From Diphasiastrum complanatum (Eukaryota > Streptophyta > Lycopodiopsida > Lycopodiales > Lycopodiaceae), in assembly GCA_029204225.1 (NCBI GenBank), contig CM055100.1, forward strand, positions 11,366,769 to 11,407,271: a DNA stretch of 40,503 nucleotides, given 5' to 3'. The position numbers and the translations under genes are program-made. Shown piece after piece: positions 32,817-40,503 of this stretch (position 1 is its first letter; each line of letters starts with the position of its first letter). Under the pieces are notes generated by a model. The model was not told the origin of the DNA. It did not search any database and saw only the letters and a program-made list of their open reading frames with translations.

Positions 32817-33947
32817 TGTTGTAAAGCTATCTTCATAAGCTTTACTTTCGGTGCCACTGGCGCCAGCAGCGCCCCTGCTGCTCCCGGCGCCAACGGCGCC
32901 GGCACCACTGTGACCAGAACCCAGCAGGTGCCAAGTTCCTATGGCTGAAAATCTTTGATCGGTTCTAGCGAAGTCAAGAGAGCTTAGATCGATGTGCAAT
33001 CACCTCACACGATCTAGGCATGATTAAAGGAAGCCTGGGGATCAATAAAATCTAGAGAGAGAGAATGACTTTCTAGAAAGAGAAAATCCTAGAGAGGGAA
33101 AAACGTGCTTTACCAGCCTGGGTAGAGTTGCTTGGTATGAGGGGGGTTGCCGAATCCCACCAATACTATAGGGGAGTGCGGGTTGCGACTCAAGGCGAGC
33201 TCCAACCAAGTCTCAGCCTCCCTTGTTGGAATGTTGTCATGGCTCTCGCCTTGGCATGCTAGCGCCCCATAGACTAGGGTCGGTCACACACTTGCGGTAA
33301 AAGCGCCAGTTGTAAGGCCGCTTCAAAATTTTTAAGTTGGCACATAGCTGAGGGTCGTATCCCGGGACGCCAGCGGTATGCCGTCGGGACCATTCGCTCC
33401 GTGGTGCCAGCGGTATGCTGTCGGGACCATTTGGTCTAGGAACTGGTTGTCTCCATATCTGTCGCAGCTTGTAGTTCTGAGTGTTCCTTGCATGAACATG
33501 AATGGGTTAAGCTCTTGGGGAACGGGCTCTAACCTGTCGGCTGAGTTGGATGACTTGCTTGGGTGGAAGTTACCTGTTTATGGCTGTCCAGTCTGGCGTG
33601 GCGCCAGGTTGGCTTCCAGCGCTCGTGACGAAGCTTTCAGTTGGTTAAGTCTGATGTAAGTCAGACCGCTTGCTTGGAATGGATGTTACTCGTTTGTAGC
33701 TTCGAGTTGGTTAAGTTTGATGTATGTCGGGCGGCTTGCTTGGAGGGAAGTCACCCACATCGGGACCCATGATCTGGCATGGCGCCAGGTTGGATCTCAA
33801 TGTTGGTTTTCGGAACTTCAAGTTGGTTAAGTCTGATCGTTGTTGGCGAGTTGGCTGCTTGTATGTCAAGTGGGTTTGGATGTCAAGAGTTGAAGGCTGG
33901 GAAGCTAAGTCGTGGTTCCCGGATCCCTTTGGGATGCCTACGCTTTA
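32817..33947 (+). repeat. 3' LTR of family N copy A (about 1.13 kb)
   Basis: It starts TGTTGTAAAGC, matching the start of the copy C LTR at 39907. A GGCGCC-rich minisatellite lies at 32850-32915, and a tandem pair of CCAGCGGTATGCYGTCGGGACC starts at 33370 and 33408. It ends CGCTTTA where A and C have CGCTACA. Compared with copy C it lacks about 72 bp near 33297. Confidence 0.85.
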
Positions 33948-33974
33948 GGTGGTTCATCTGGGGTATTCCACTCT

Positions 33975-34432
33975 TAGCCTAGTACATCCCTCAATTCTAT
34001 ATCGTCATATGTTGATGTTTCAGAGCTAGTATCACTATCAATGAGTTCTTCCCATTCAGTTGATGCAATTGGCACTCTCTCAGATTGAGGTACTTCTGGA
34101 TATCCATCAACCACTACTTTTCTTTTCCTCTTCCAGAAACTAATACTCCATATGGGATATCGACTATGCATCTACTTAGTTGTGAAGCCAGGGACGTCCT
34201 AATAAGATAGAATATCCCCTACTACTAGGATGCATCTTCATAACGTAGAAATCGATGTAGGTGTTCTTTCCAGCTACGATAATTGAAGTATGTTTTGAAT
34301 TCTCCATCATGTCTTATAACAGAGTTATTGTATAATTTCAATGTTGTTAAAGTGACAAGGTTCAAGTTCAAATCCCAAGCGATCGGCCAATTCTGAGCTA
34401 AGGATGTTGACTGCAGATCCAACATCTACTAT
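33975..34432 (-). pseudogene. Ty3/gypsy aspartic protease remnant
   Basis: On the minus strand AIVDVGSAVNILSSEL starts at about 34432; the Asp of D(T/S)GA is kept but the next residue is Val. GYSILLGRPWLHN follows at 34180-34218, the conserved second protease block (YxxLLGRPWLH) of plant gypsy elements. A tail with IVDIPYGVLVSGRGKEK leads to an acidic stretch. Frameshifts and two stops separate the blocks. It ends just right of the family N LTR, which may have inserted into it. Confidence 0.8.
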
Positions 34433-34946
34433 TGCTCCTGCAGTACTGTAGTTACTCTAATGAGTTGACAACCCCATTTCTAGCATCATATACAAGAAAT
34501 CAGCATCTCTCCGTATCTTAATACTACAAAACTGGAGATAGAGACTGAACTTTGTACACAAGAACTTATAGACTACAATCTGTTTAGATTCAGAGTTATA
34601 AAAATTCGTTTTTGATCAATACTTTCTTATTGTCTAAAGTTGTCTCTTAATTCCACACGTTTATTCAATCAAGGCAAAAACTGTTCTATTAGTACATACA
34701 TCAGAAACAGACCCGATTAAAGACACTAATATTAGTTTGATTTATTCAAGCTTTCATCGTGTTCTTGGAGGAAGAATTGTTATCATTTTCCTACAGAAAT
34801 GGCTTCTGAATTGGAGTAGACTACTTGTCGCTCAATAATTTTGTCTGATTGTAAATCTTCAGAAACTCCTTTTAGGGGGGGGGGGGAATTTACTGGATCT
34901 TCTTGTATATATTACAAATATTTATAGTTCTATATCGTTCAACGAT
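34433..34946. other. no gene recognised; contains a G12 homopolymer
   Basis: AT-rich and without domain matches. A run of twelve G lies at 34875-34886. Confidence 0.5.
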
Positions 34947-35640
34947 ATGGAAGATGCTTTTGCTTTGGGAGAAGATGAAATCTTCTCAATTTTTTCAAAA
35001 GAATTGTTAGAATTTTCAGATATCATTGATTATGATTATGATGATCGCGAGGCCGAGATTGATATGTGAAGGATGAAAAATGGAAATTTGGCGAGGCATT
35101 GGATGCTATAATGGAAAAATACAAAGCTTATTTTGAATCCTTGCTGAGTGAAATGGAATTTCAGAAAAGGTATCCACGGTCAAGAATTCATCATGAACTA
35201 GTGAGAACTGAAGAGTCTAGTGGTGGTGACGATATTACATAAAACATATGGTTGGTTTCGATGGTGATGATCTTGTAAGTTGAGACCTTATACTTCTATT
35301 GTTCTTTTTTTTGTAATTGTAATTTTCACCTTTCAATCTAAAGATATCTCTTATTACTCTTCTTTACAGAATACCATCAAAGTAGATTCCTTTGCTATAA
35401 GATGTGGAGGTCTTCGCGAGGGATCAGGAGCTATTGGGGCACAAGGATGCATCCCTTGCCCATTATTTGAAGAATTTTGTAAATAACGAAATTTTTATAT
35501 ATCATACGAGTTATAATCCATTCACGGCAACCATTATAACGGCAATTAGAGCATTGTCTATTTGCTTAGGAGGCCACAATTGTGCCATAGAAATATTCAA
35601 AATTGTTTTTGTTAAGTTCAATTGCCTTTTCATCTAATAT
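34947..35640 (+). pseudogene. small unidentified gene remnant with one frameshift and a plausible intron
   Basis: An ATG at 34947 opens MEDAFALGEDEIFSIFSKEL, then an acidic run, to a TGA at 35067. In the adjacent frame the sequence goes on as VKDEKWKFGEALDAIMEKYK and ends SSGGDDIT at 35242. This clean continuation suggests one indel in a formerly coding exon. Beyond it GTAAGT at 35275 and a pyrimidine tract ending TTCTTTACAG at about 35370 look like an intron of roughly 95 bp. Downstream frames read DSFAIRCGGLREGSGAIGAQ or, in a second frame, TAIRALSICLGG. The N-terminus and the late TAIRxL string faintly recall PIF/Harbinger transposases, but I cannot establish this. Confidence 0.4.
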
Positions 35641-36056
35641 GGCAACGGATACGTACTTGAACATAATATCCTATACTATAAGAACTTCCATGAATCTGAC
35701 GATACTTCAATAATGTCAAAGAAATTTGTGCAATTTTGATTTCTGAAGAAGATATTCTGATTCGATCATTTAATGATGTATGATCGCCTAGGCGGTGTTG
35801 AGCAGCGGAAATAAGGGACATTGTATATCCAGAATCTGATCAGATGCCTGGCTAAGGGCTCTAATTTTTTCAAGCAAGTTTTTGTGTTCTTAAAGCTTAC
35901 CTTATTAACATGGGACTTATGTTGAACAGATATGAAGCCAATCGAATGTACCTTAAGGGTGGGGGCGGTTTGTTTCATATATGAAAGAAACACAAGCCGT
36001 GGGCCTCGATGAGGGTCACATATTATTAGATTGTTTTCCTCATTTTAGACAGATAC
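35641..36056. other. intron-like or gene-free stretch
   Basis: No frame with a recognised domain. It ends in TTGTTTTCCTCATTTTAG (36039-36056), a strong plant 3' splice site directly before the coding-like part of repeat X copy 2, so it may be an intron of an older gene. Confidence 0.4.
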
Positions 36057-36830
36057 TTTTCGGGCATCCACCCAAGCGTGGGCACGGAACTCAAACCAGT
36101 TAAGCAAGCCGCAGGCTCAGTCCAAGAACTCATCAAAGCATACAGCGCGCCGCCAAACAATGCAGGTATACCCAAGATCAAAATGCCAAGTGACGAGCTA
36201 TGGATATCCCAACAAGCAAAGCCCTTGAATTACAAGTGTCTACCAAACGCAGTACCAGTCATTAGCCAGGGCTGAACTTGAACCTCTTCGACGTCTCAAG
36301 CGAGCCTATAGTTTAAACTATAAAGAGAATTTATGTTTGCATGGCAAAAGAAAAGCCGCGTTTCCACTTATTCGTTACTCACGTTATAGAGTTTAAGCTC
36401 CTGAGAGAGGTTTCTGCAACAGGAAGCACAGATTTCCGGAAAAGATACGTAAAACTCATCACATCTCGATGATACATCGTATATTTTCTTGAAAGCTGGA
36501 GCCAGCAGTAGGAAATAGCTATTTGCTGTCATTTTCTGTAGTTACTGTTCCAGCTTCCATGCATATCCTGAGTCGGTGAGTCCTGATCTTCAACGTCCTA
36601 GCTCCCAAGTACTGATTCCCAATGTCCGTGCATACCTCGATGTTCTTATACATTGATCGTGCTCGCCGTTCATGTGGGTGATCCTGACACACTATGAAAA
36701 TCTGTTGGAGAATGTTCAGGAATCATAGGAGCGAGGATTGAGCAGGGTGTCTGGGAGCTGCGATTCGCGAATGAGAGGGTGGTCCTGTGAGTCCGACTCC
36801 TGTCTCAAGTGTCACGTTCTGCTCTTTCGA
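36057..36830 (+). repeat. dispersed repeat X, copy 2, with coding relic
   Basis: It aligns in inverted orientation with 24088-24860. The frame at 36057-36275 reads RYFSGIHPSVGTELKPVKQA, SVQELIKAYSAPPNNAG and PKIKMPSDELWISQQAKPL. A frameshift leads to AELEPLRRLKRAYSLNYKEN, which stays open to about 36398. Copy 1 keeps KPxAxxxxxxK, PPN, PKIK, ELW and LRxLKxAY at the same places, so this was protein-coding. The last 430 bp are shared non-coding sequence, perhaps 3' UTR. The family is not recognised; it could be a duplicated last exon or the 3' end of a transposon. Confidence 0.65.
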
Positions 36831-37374
36831 GTGGTGCTTATCCGCGGCGCCTAATTACATTGTTTTTTCTTTCTCAATAATGCACTACCTAACCTGACCT
36901 GCCTCCTCCATGAAGAGTAGATTTCTTTTGGATTTGTTTGTGTTGCAACGAGCTGAATGAATTTATGGAGCTAGGAGCATGGCCTTTAGCTATGCAGCTA
37001 AGGTGTAGGCTATAGGGATCATATGCTTAAAATTGTCACTAATTGATGTGCGAAGTTTTAGTGGACCTCATTTAGCATTGCCTTGCAAAAGGCAATGCTG
37101 TGTGTTCAAGTTGATCAATGAAGATTATTCAAAAGTTAATGTTAAAATCTATGTTGTAAATTACAAGGGTATGTCCATAACAATCTTTGCCATATACTCT
37201 TTTTGCCACATTGCTAAGGATTGTATTTGCAAGAACTCATTCCTCTTTCTCTGTATACGTGCACCTTCATATATAGGAGACTTGTCATTGGTAAGGATTT
37301 TGATTTACTTCTTGATTTTTGTACTTTGAAAATTGATATACTTAAAATATGTTTAATCTTATGCTTGCATTTAA
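36831..37374. other. gene-free spacer
   Basis: No domain is recognised. It contains a compact perfect hairpin at 37074-37099 and ends where homology to family N copy A begins. Confidence 0.45.
37074..37099. repeat. perfect 11-bp inverted repeat with GCAA loop
   Basis: AGCATTGCCTT and AAGGCAATGCT flank a four-base GCAA, a GNRA tetraloop if transcribed from this strand. It has no U-run directly after it. Confidence 0.85.
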
Positions 37375-38207
37375 AAACTTGTCAACTTATTAGGTCCAAA
37401 GTTTGCCAGTCTCCTCGTGTGAGTATGGCTAGGTCACCTTGAATTTGCCCCCGTTTTGATCAACTTTCATTCAAAATTTGCCCCAAGAGAGAGGTGTTTG
37501 TGATAGTTCCCCTCCACTTATAAAATCGGCTAGTCGGACTTAGAGTAGAGTTCTTCAGACAAAAAGCCTTTCCAACACTTTGCTTCCCATCTGCTAGGAT
37601 TATGACTCGATCCAACTTGTTGCCAATCTCTGAAGAGGATCCTAGTCTTTCCCCTTTGAGGAAAAACCCAACTGATACTAGATATCACCCATGCTCTGTA
37701 AGTTTCAGTTCCGAAGGTGGCCGTCCCAAAATGAAAACCAACTGCTCCATAGAAGATCTCCCCTGAAATTGCCGTTTCCAACTTTTGACTTCCTGCTTGC
37801 GTCTGGTGGGCGTTGTCGCAAATGAAACTAACCCAAGAAACAGGCTAGCCATCCATCCTTTGCAAACATTGAGTCGTTTCGTTGTCGTTCACGTGCGAGT
37901 ACTTGAATTGCAAATCCGCCCCACAGATTCTGTAGTCCTCTTTGTTTGATGGTATCAGCCTTCAAAAGAAAGGTTCCTTCTTGAGCCATCAGCTCCTTGT
38001 ATCACAAGCAATCATGCAAACCAGACAAAGCACGAGTACTAATACTCACCACGAATACATACAAGTAAGACACTCAGGCAGGTTTACTAACAAGTAACAA
38101 AGACAAGGTCCCCCTTTGAGATGGTCTTGCCAACGGACCTTTTTCTGGCCATGCCCATACAAATCGATCACATAATCAGCCCACATAGGACACCCCTCCA
38201 GCTATAC

Positions 38208-38595
38208 GTGTTTTCACCATTAAGCGGAACATTGCTTCAGTCACGCCCCAGCACTTTTTGGTCGATAGCCCTTACAACTAAATGATCGGCAGCTATCCCG
38301 CACCGGCAACTAACCACCCGTGCTTTACACCCGAATTCGAGCAGCATCTTTGTATCAATGGTTAACCCGTACAGTTCGAATATGTCGCCCCGCACCCCAC
38401 AAGGCACAGACCCTGCTTACACCAACCTAATGGCAGCACACTATCTCATTTGTCCTACGTGCAGACAGCGCCAGGCCCGAACCGCAAGAACTGACCGTGC
38501 TTACACCTCAAGGGCAGCACCTTGACTCATCAAGTCCCCCGTTCTGTCGACCACCCCGACCGTGGACGCACCCGTGCTTACACTGTGGGCAATAC
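38208..38595 (-). repeat. leader stem-loop array of family N copy C
   Basis: Counterparts of the five motifs in copy A lie at 38574-38595, 38497-38520, 38413-38439, 38320-38347 and 38208-38232. The second keeps GTGCT/AGCAC pairing; the others carry one or two changes. Order and spacing match copy A. Confidence 0.7.
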
Positions 38596-38670
38596 CTTGC
38601 ACAACAGTTGTCTTGATGAACCCCAAACCGTGGCCATTTCCGTGAGATCTGCATAGCTGACCGGCCAGTC

Positions 38671-38683
38671 GGCTCTGATACCA
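38671..38683 (-). other. primer-binding site of copy C, initiator tRNA-Met
   Basis: The minus strand reads TGGTATCAGAGCC two bases after the LTR end CTACA, identical to the site in copy A. Confidence 0.92.
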
Positions 38684-38685
38684 CA

Positions 38686-39907
38686 TGTAGCGCAGGCATC
38701 CCAAAGGGAGCCGGAAACCACGACTTAGCTTCCCAACCTTCAACTCTTGCCATCCAAACCCACTTGACATACAAGCAGCCAACTCGCCAACAACGATCAG
38801 ACTTAACCAACTTGAAGTTCCGAAAACCAACATTGAGATCCAACCTGGTGCCATGCCAGATCGGGGGTGCTGATGTGGGTGACTTCCCTCCAAGCAAGCC
38901 GCCCGACATACATCAAACTTAACCAACTCGAAGTTTCGTTACAAACGAGTAACATCCATTCCAAGCAAGCGGTCTGACTTACTTCAGACTTAACCAACTG
39001 AAAGCTTCGTCACGAGCGCTGGAAGCTAACCTGGCGCCATGCTAGACTGGACAGCCATAAACAGGTAACTTCCACCCAAGCAAGCCATCCAACTCAGCCG
39101 ACAGGTTAGAGCCCTTTCCCCAAGAGCTTAACCCATTCACATTCATGCAAGGAACACTCAGAACCACAAGCCGCGACAGATATGGAGACAACCAGTTCCT
39201 GGACCAAATGGTCCCGACAGCATACCGCTGGTGCCACGGACCAAATGGTCCCGACGGCATACTGCTGGCGTCCCGGGATACGACCCTCAACTATGTGCCA
39301 ACTTAAAAATTTTGAAGCGGCCTTATAATTGGCGCTTTTACCAAACACTGAAACCTAGAAGGTAATCAGAGTTAGTTTGAGAGAAATTCCACTTTATTGA
39401 TAAATCTGAAAAGGTTACATTTCAAGTGTGTGACCGACCCTAGTCTTCAAGGCGCTAGCATGCCAAGGCGAGAGCCATGACAACATTCCCGCAAGGGAGG
39501 CTGAGACTTGGTTGGAGCTCACCCTGAGTCGCAACCCGCACTCCCCTATAGTATTGGTGGGATTCGGCACCCCCCCTCATACAAACACTCTATTCAGGCT
39601 GGTAAAACACATTTTTCTCTTTCTAGGATTTTCTCTCTCTAGAGTTTATTGATCCCCAGGCTTCCTTTAATCGTGCCTAGATCGTGTGAGGTGATTGCAC
39701 ATCGATCTGAGCTCTCTGGACTTCGCTAGAACCGATCAAAGATTTTCAGCCATAGGAACTTGGCACCGGCTGGATTCTGGTCACAGTGGCGCCGGGAGTG
39801 GGCCCAGCGCCGTTGGCGCCGGGAGCAGCAGGGGCGCTGCTGGCGCCGGGGACAATGCTGGCGCGAGTGGCGCCGGAAGTAAAGCTTATGAAGATAGCTT
39901 TACAACA
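38686..39907 (-). repeat. 5' LTR of family N copy C (1222 bp)
   Basis: It runs from TGTTGTAAAGC to GCGCTACA with canonical TG...CA ends and is the most complete LTR of the family in the window. It carries the GGCGCC minisatellite (39788-39875), about 72 bp missing from the 3' LTR of copy A (39345-39425 region), the paired CGGTATGC repeats and the GCTTGCTTGG repeats. Confidence 0.88.
39788..39875. repeat. GGCGCC-rich minisatellite in the family N LTR
   Basis: GGCGCC or near variants recur about every 9-15 bp, mixed with GCAGCAGGGGCGCTGCTGG. Copy A has a shorter version at 32850-32915. The difference between the copies is a multiple of three. Confidence 0.75.
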
Positions 39908-40503
39908 ATCTTGTATGTCAAATCTCAAGAAAAATAAAATTTATAACAATATAAAACCATTTTAACAATTAAATACTACCATAATGATCTTTGGATTAAT
40001 TTTTTTATGTTCCATCATATTAAAAAATATATTTTTTGTAAGATTTTATGTCAAATCCTAGAATAAAATATTCTTATAAAAGCTAGGAAAGATTATAACT
40101 TGCATGACATTTAAAGCATGCAAGCCCATGTGGGGGACCCTCCCACGTGTGAAGAGAAGGAAAAAAACTTGCGTGGAACATCCAGCATGGATATCGCATG
40201 GATTATCCACGCGTGGATAACTACTTGCGGGATAATCCACGCGAAACTTGAATGCCCATAAAACCACATTTCTGTGAGCATTCTTGCTCCTCTTCTTTTG
40301 CTTTCAAGTTTTAGTGGTTTTCCTAATCTAGTGTTTAGTGCTCTTGCTTGCTATTGCTCTTCCCAAGCTCTATAGATCTTGCTTGTCTGCTTTTGGTTGC
40401 TCTTCCTTGCTAGTGATCTCGCTCTTGCTATTGCTTGCAACCTCTTCCTAATTCTATTGATCTTGCTTGCTCTTGCTTGCTATTGATCTATTGCTTTCTT
40501 GTC
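39908..40503. other. flanking stretch with palindromes and CTTGCT low-complexity end
   Basis: No gene is visible. AT-rich to about 40090, then a CCCACGTGTG string (G-box CACGTG at 40144), an 18-bp perfect palindrome (40203-40220), a TATA-like CATAAAA at 40258 and, from 40283 on, degenerate repeats of CTTGCT and GATCTTGCTTG. The order of box, TATA and pyrimidine-rich leader would suit a promoter or an LTR, but the window ends before this can be judged. Confidence 0.4.
40203..40220. repeat. perfect 18-bp palindrome
   Basis: TTATCCACGCGTGGATAA is its own reverse complement. A half-site GATAATCCACGCG follows at 40231, so the motif is repeated. Confidence 0.9.

Larger units (their letters stand above)
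30469..33947 (+). mobile_element. non-autonomous LTR retrotransposon, family N, copy A
   Basis: Layout on the plus strand: 5'-truncated LTR (30469-31001), 2-bp gap, tRNA-Met primer-binding site (31004-31016), short internal region (31017-32802), polypurine tract (32803-32816) and full 3' LTR (32817-33947). The internal region is only about 1.8 kb, and I find no gag, protease, integrase or RT motif in any frame. That makes it a LARD/TRIM-like parasite of an unseen autonomous element. The two LTRs differ mainly by transitions, about ten in the first 240 aligned bases. About 515 bp present in copy C are missing at 31706. Confidence 0.85.
37375..39907 (-). mobile_element. non-autonomous LTR retrotransposon, family N, copy C (3'-truncated)
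   Basis: On the minus strand: full 5' LTR (39907-38686), primer-binding site (38683-38671), leader array (38595-38208) and internal region to 37375, where similarity to copy A ends at GACAAGTTTTT. The second half of the internal region, the polypurine tract and the 3' LTR are missing. About 515 bp (37460-37974) are absent from copy A. That part holds an 83-codon frame reading METAISGEIFYGAVGFHFGT, with no recognised family. Like copy A it has no gag or pol. Confidence 0.85.

Noticed and set aside
32817-33947. Solo LTR with a GGTGG target duplication on both sides
   Set aside because: GGTGG on the left is part of the polypurine tract of the same element, and a matching truncated LTR with primer-binding site lies upstream. 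It is better read as the 3' LTR of copy A.
34360-34390. GGTTCAAGTTCAAATCCC resembling a tRNA T-arm
   Set aside because: No acceptor, D or anticodon stems fit around it, and the sequence is coding relic of gypsy protease on the minus strand.
39780-39850. TGGCGCC in the LTR as a tRNA-Lys primer-binding site
   Set aside because: It is one unit of a GGCGCC minisatellite inside the LTR. The true site is the tRNA-Met match two bases after the LTR end.

Overview
The window looks like a transposon-rich stretch of a large nuclear land-plant genome. It contains degenerate Ty1/copia and Ty3/gypsy elements, a candidate Helitron helicase scrap, primer-binding sites matching plant initiator tRNA-Met, long (CT)n tracts, long AT-rich gene-free stretches and one intact host-type gene. 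I cannot name the species. A seedless plant or a gymnosperm is possible, but the sequence does not decide it.

Layout. 1-3417 is gene-free AT-rich DNA with a diverged tandem duplication. 3418-7792 is a badly decayed copia element on the plus strand, recognisable from gag to the 3' LTR. 8395-10332 (minus) is the only convincing intact protein-coding gene, a RING-HC protein of about 645 residues with an RMA/RNF5-like RING and long flanks I do not recognise. 10956-19160 holds two (CT)n tracts, three copia fragments, short tandem repeats and an unidentified decayed minus-strand coding region (15555-16780). 19160-23029 is an internally deleted gypsy element on the minus strand. Its RNase H and integrase remnant is followed by an 864-codon reading frame with a coiled coil, interrupted only by in-frame stops. 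Copies of an LTR-like repeat carrying a conserved hairpin lie at both ends. 23219-27490 is mostly gene-free. 27490-28075 holds a probable Helitron helicase scrap, an (AT)n foldback and GT-rich DNA that abuts a truncated copia element on the minus strand (28076-30468).

30469-33947 and 37375-39907 (opposite orientation) are two copies of one GC-richer LTR retrotransposon family with LTRs of about 1.13-1.22 kb and a clear initiator tRNA-Met primer-binding site. I see no gag or pol in its short internal region. Both copies carry an array of five short stem-loop motifs just after the primer-binding site. Between them lie a gypsy protease scrap (minus, 33975-34432), a small frameshifted gene remnant with plausible introns (34947-35640) and one member of an inverted dispersed pair (24088-24860 and 36057-36830).

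The genes do not form a pathway. The window is mainly a record of nested insertions, truncation and C-to-T-type decay around one single-exon RING gene. The main leads are the non-autonomous LTR family with its structured leader, the frameshift-free coiled-coil frame downstream of the gypsy integrase, and the unusual RING protein.
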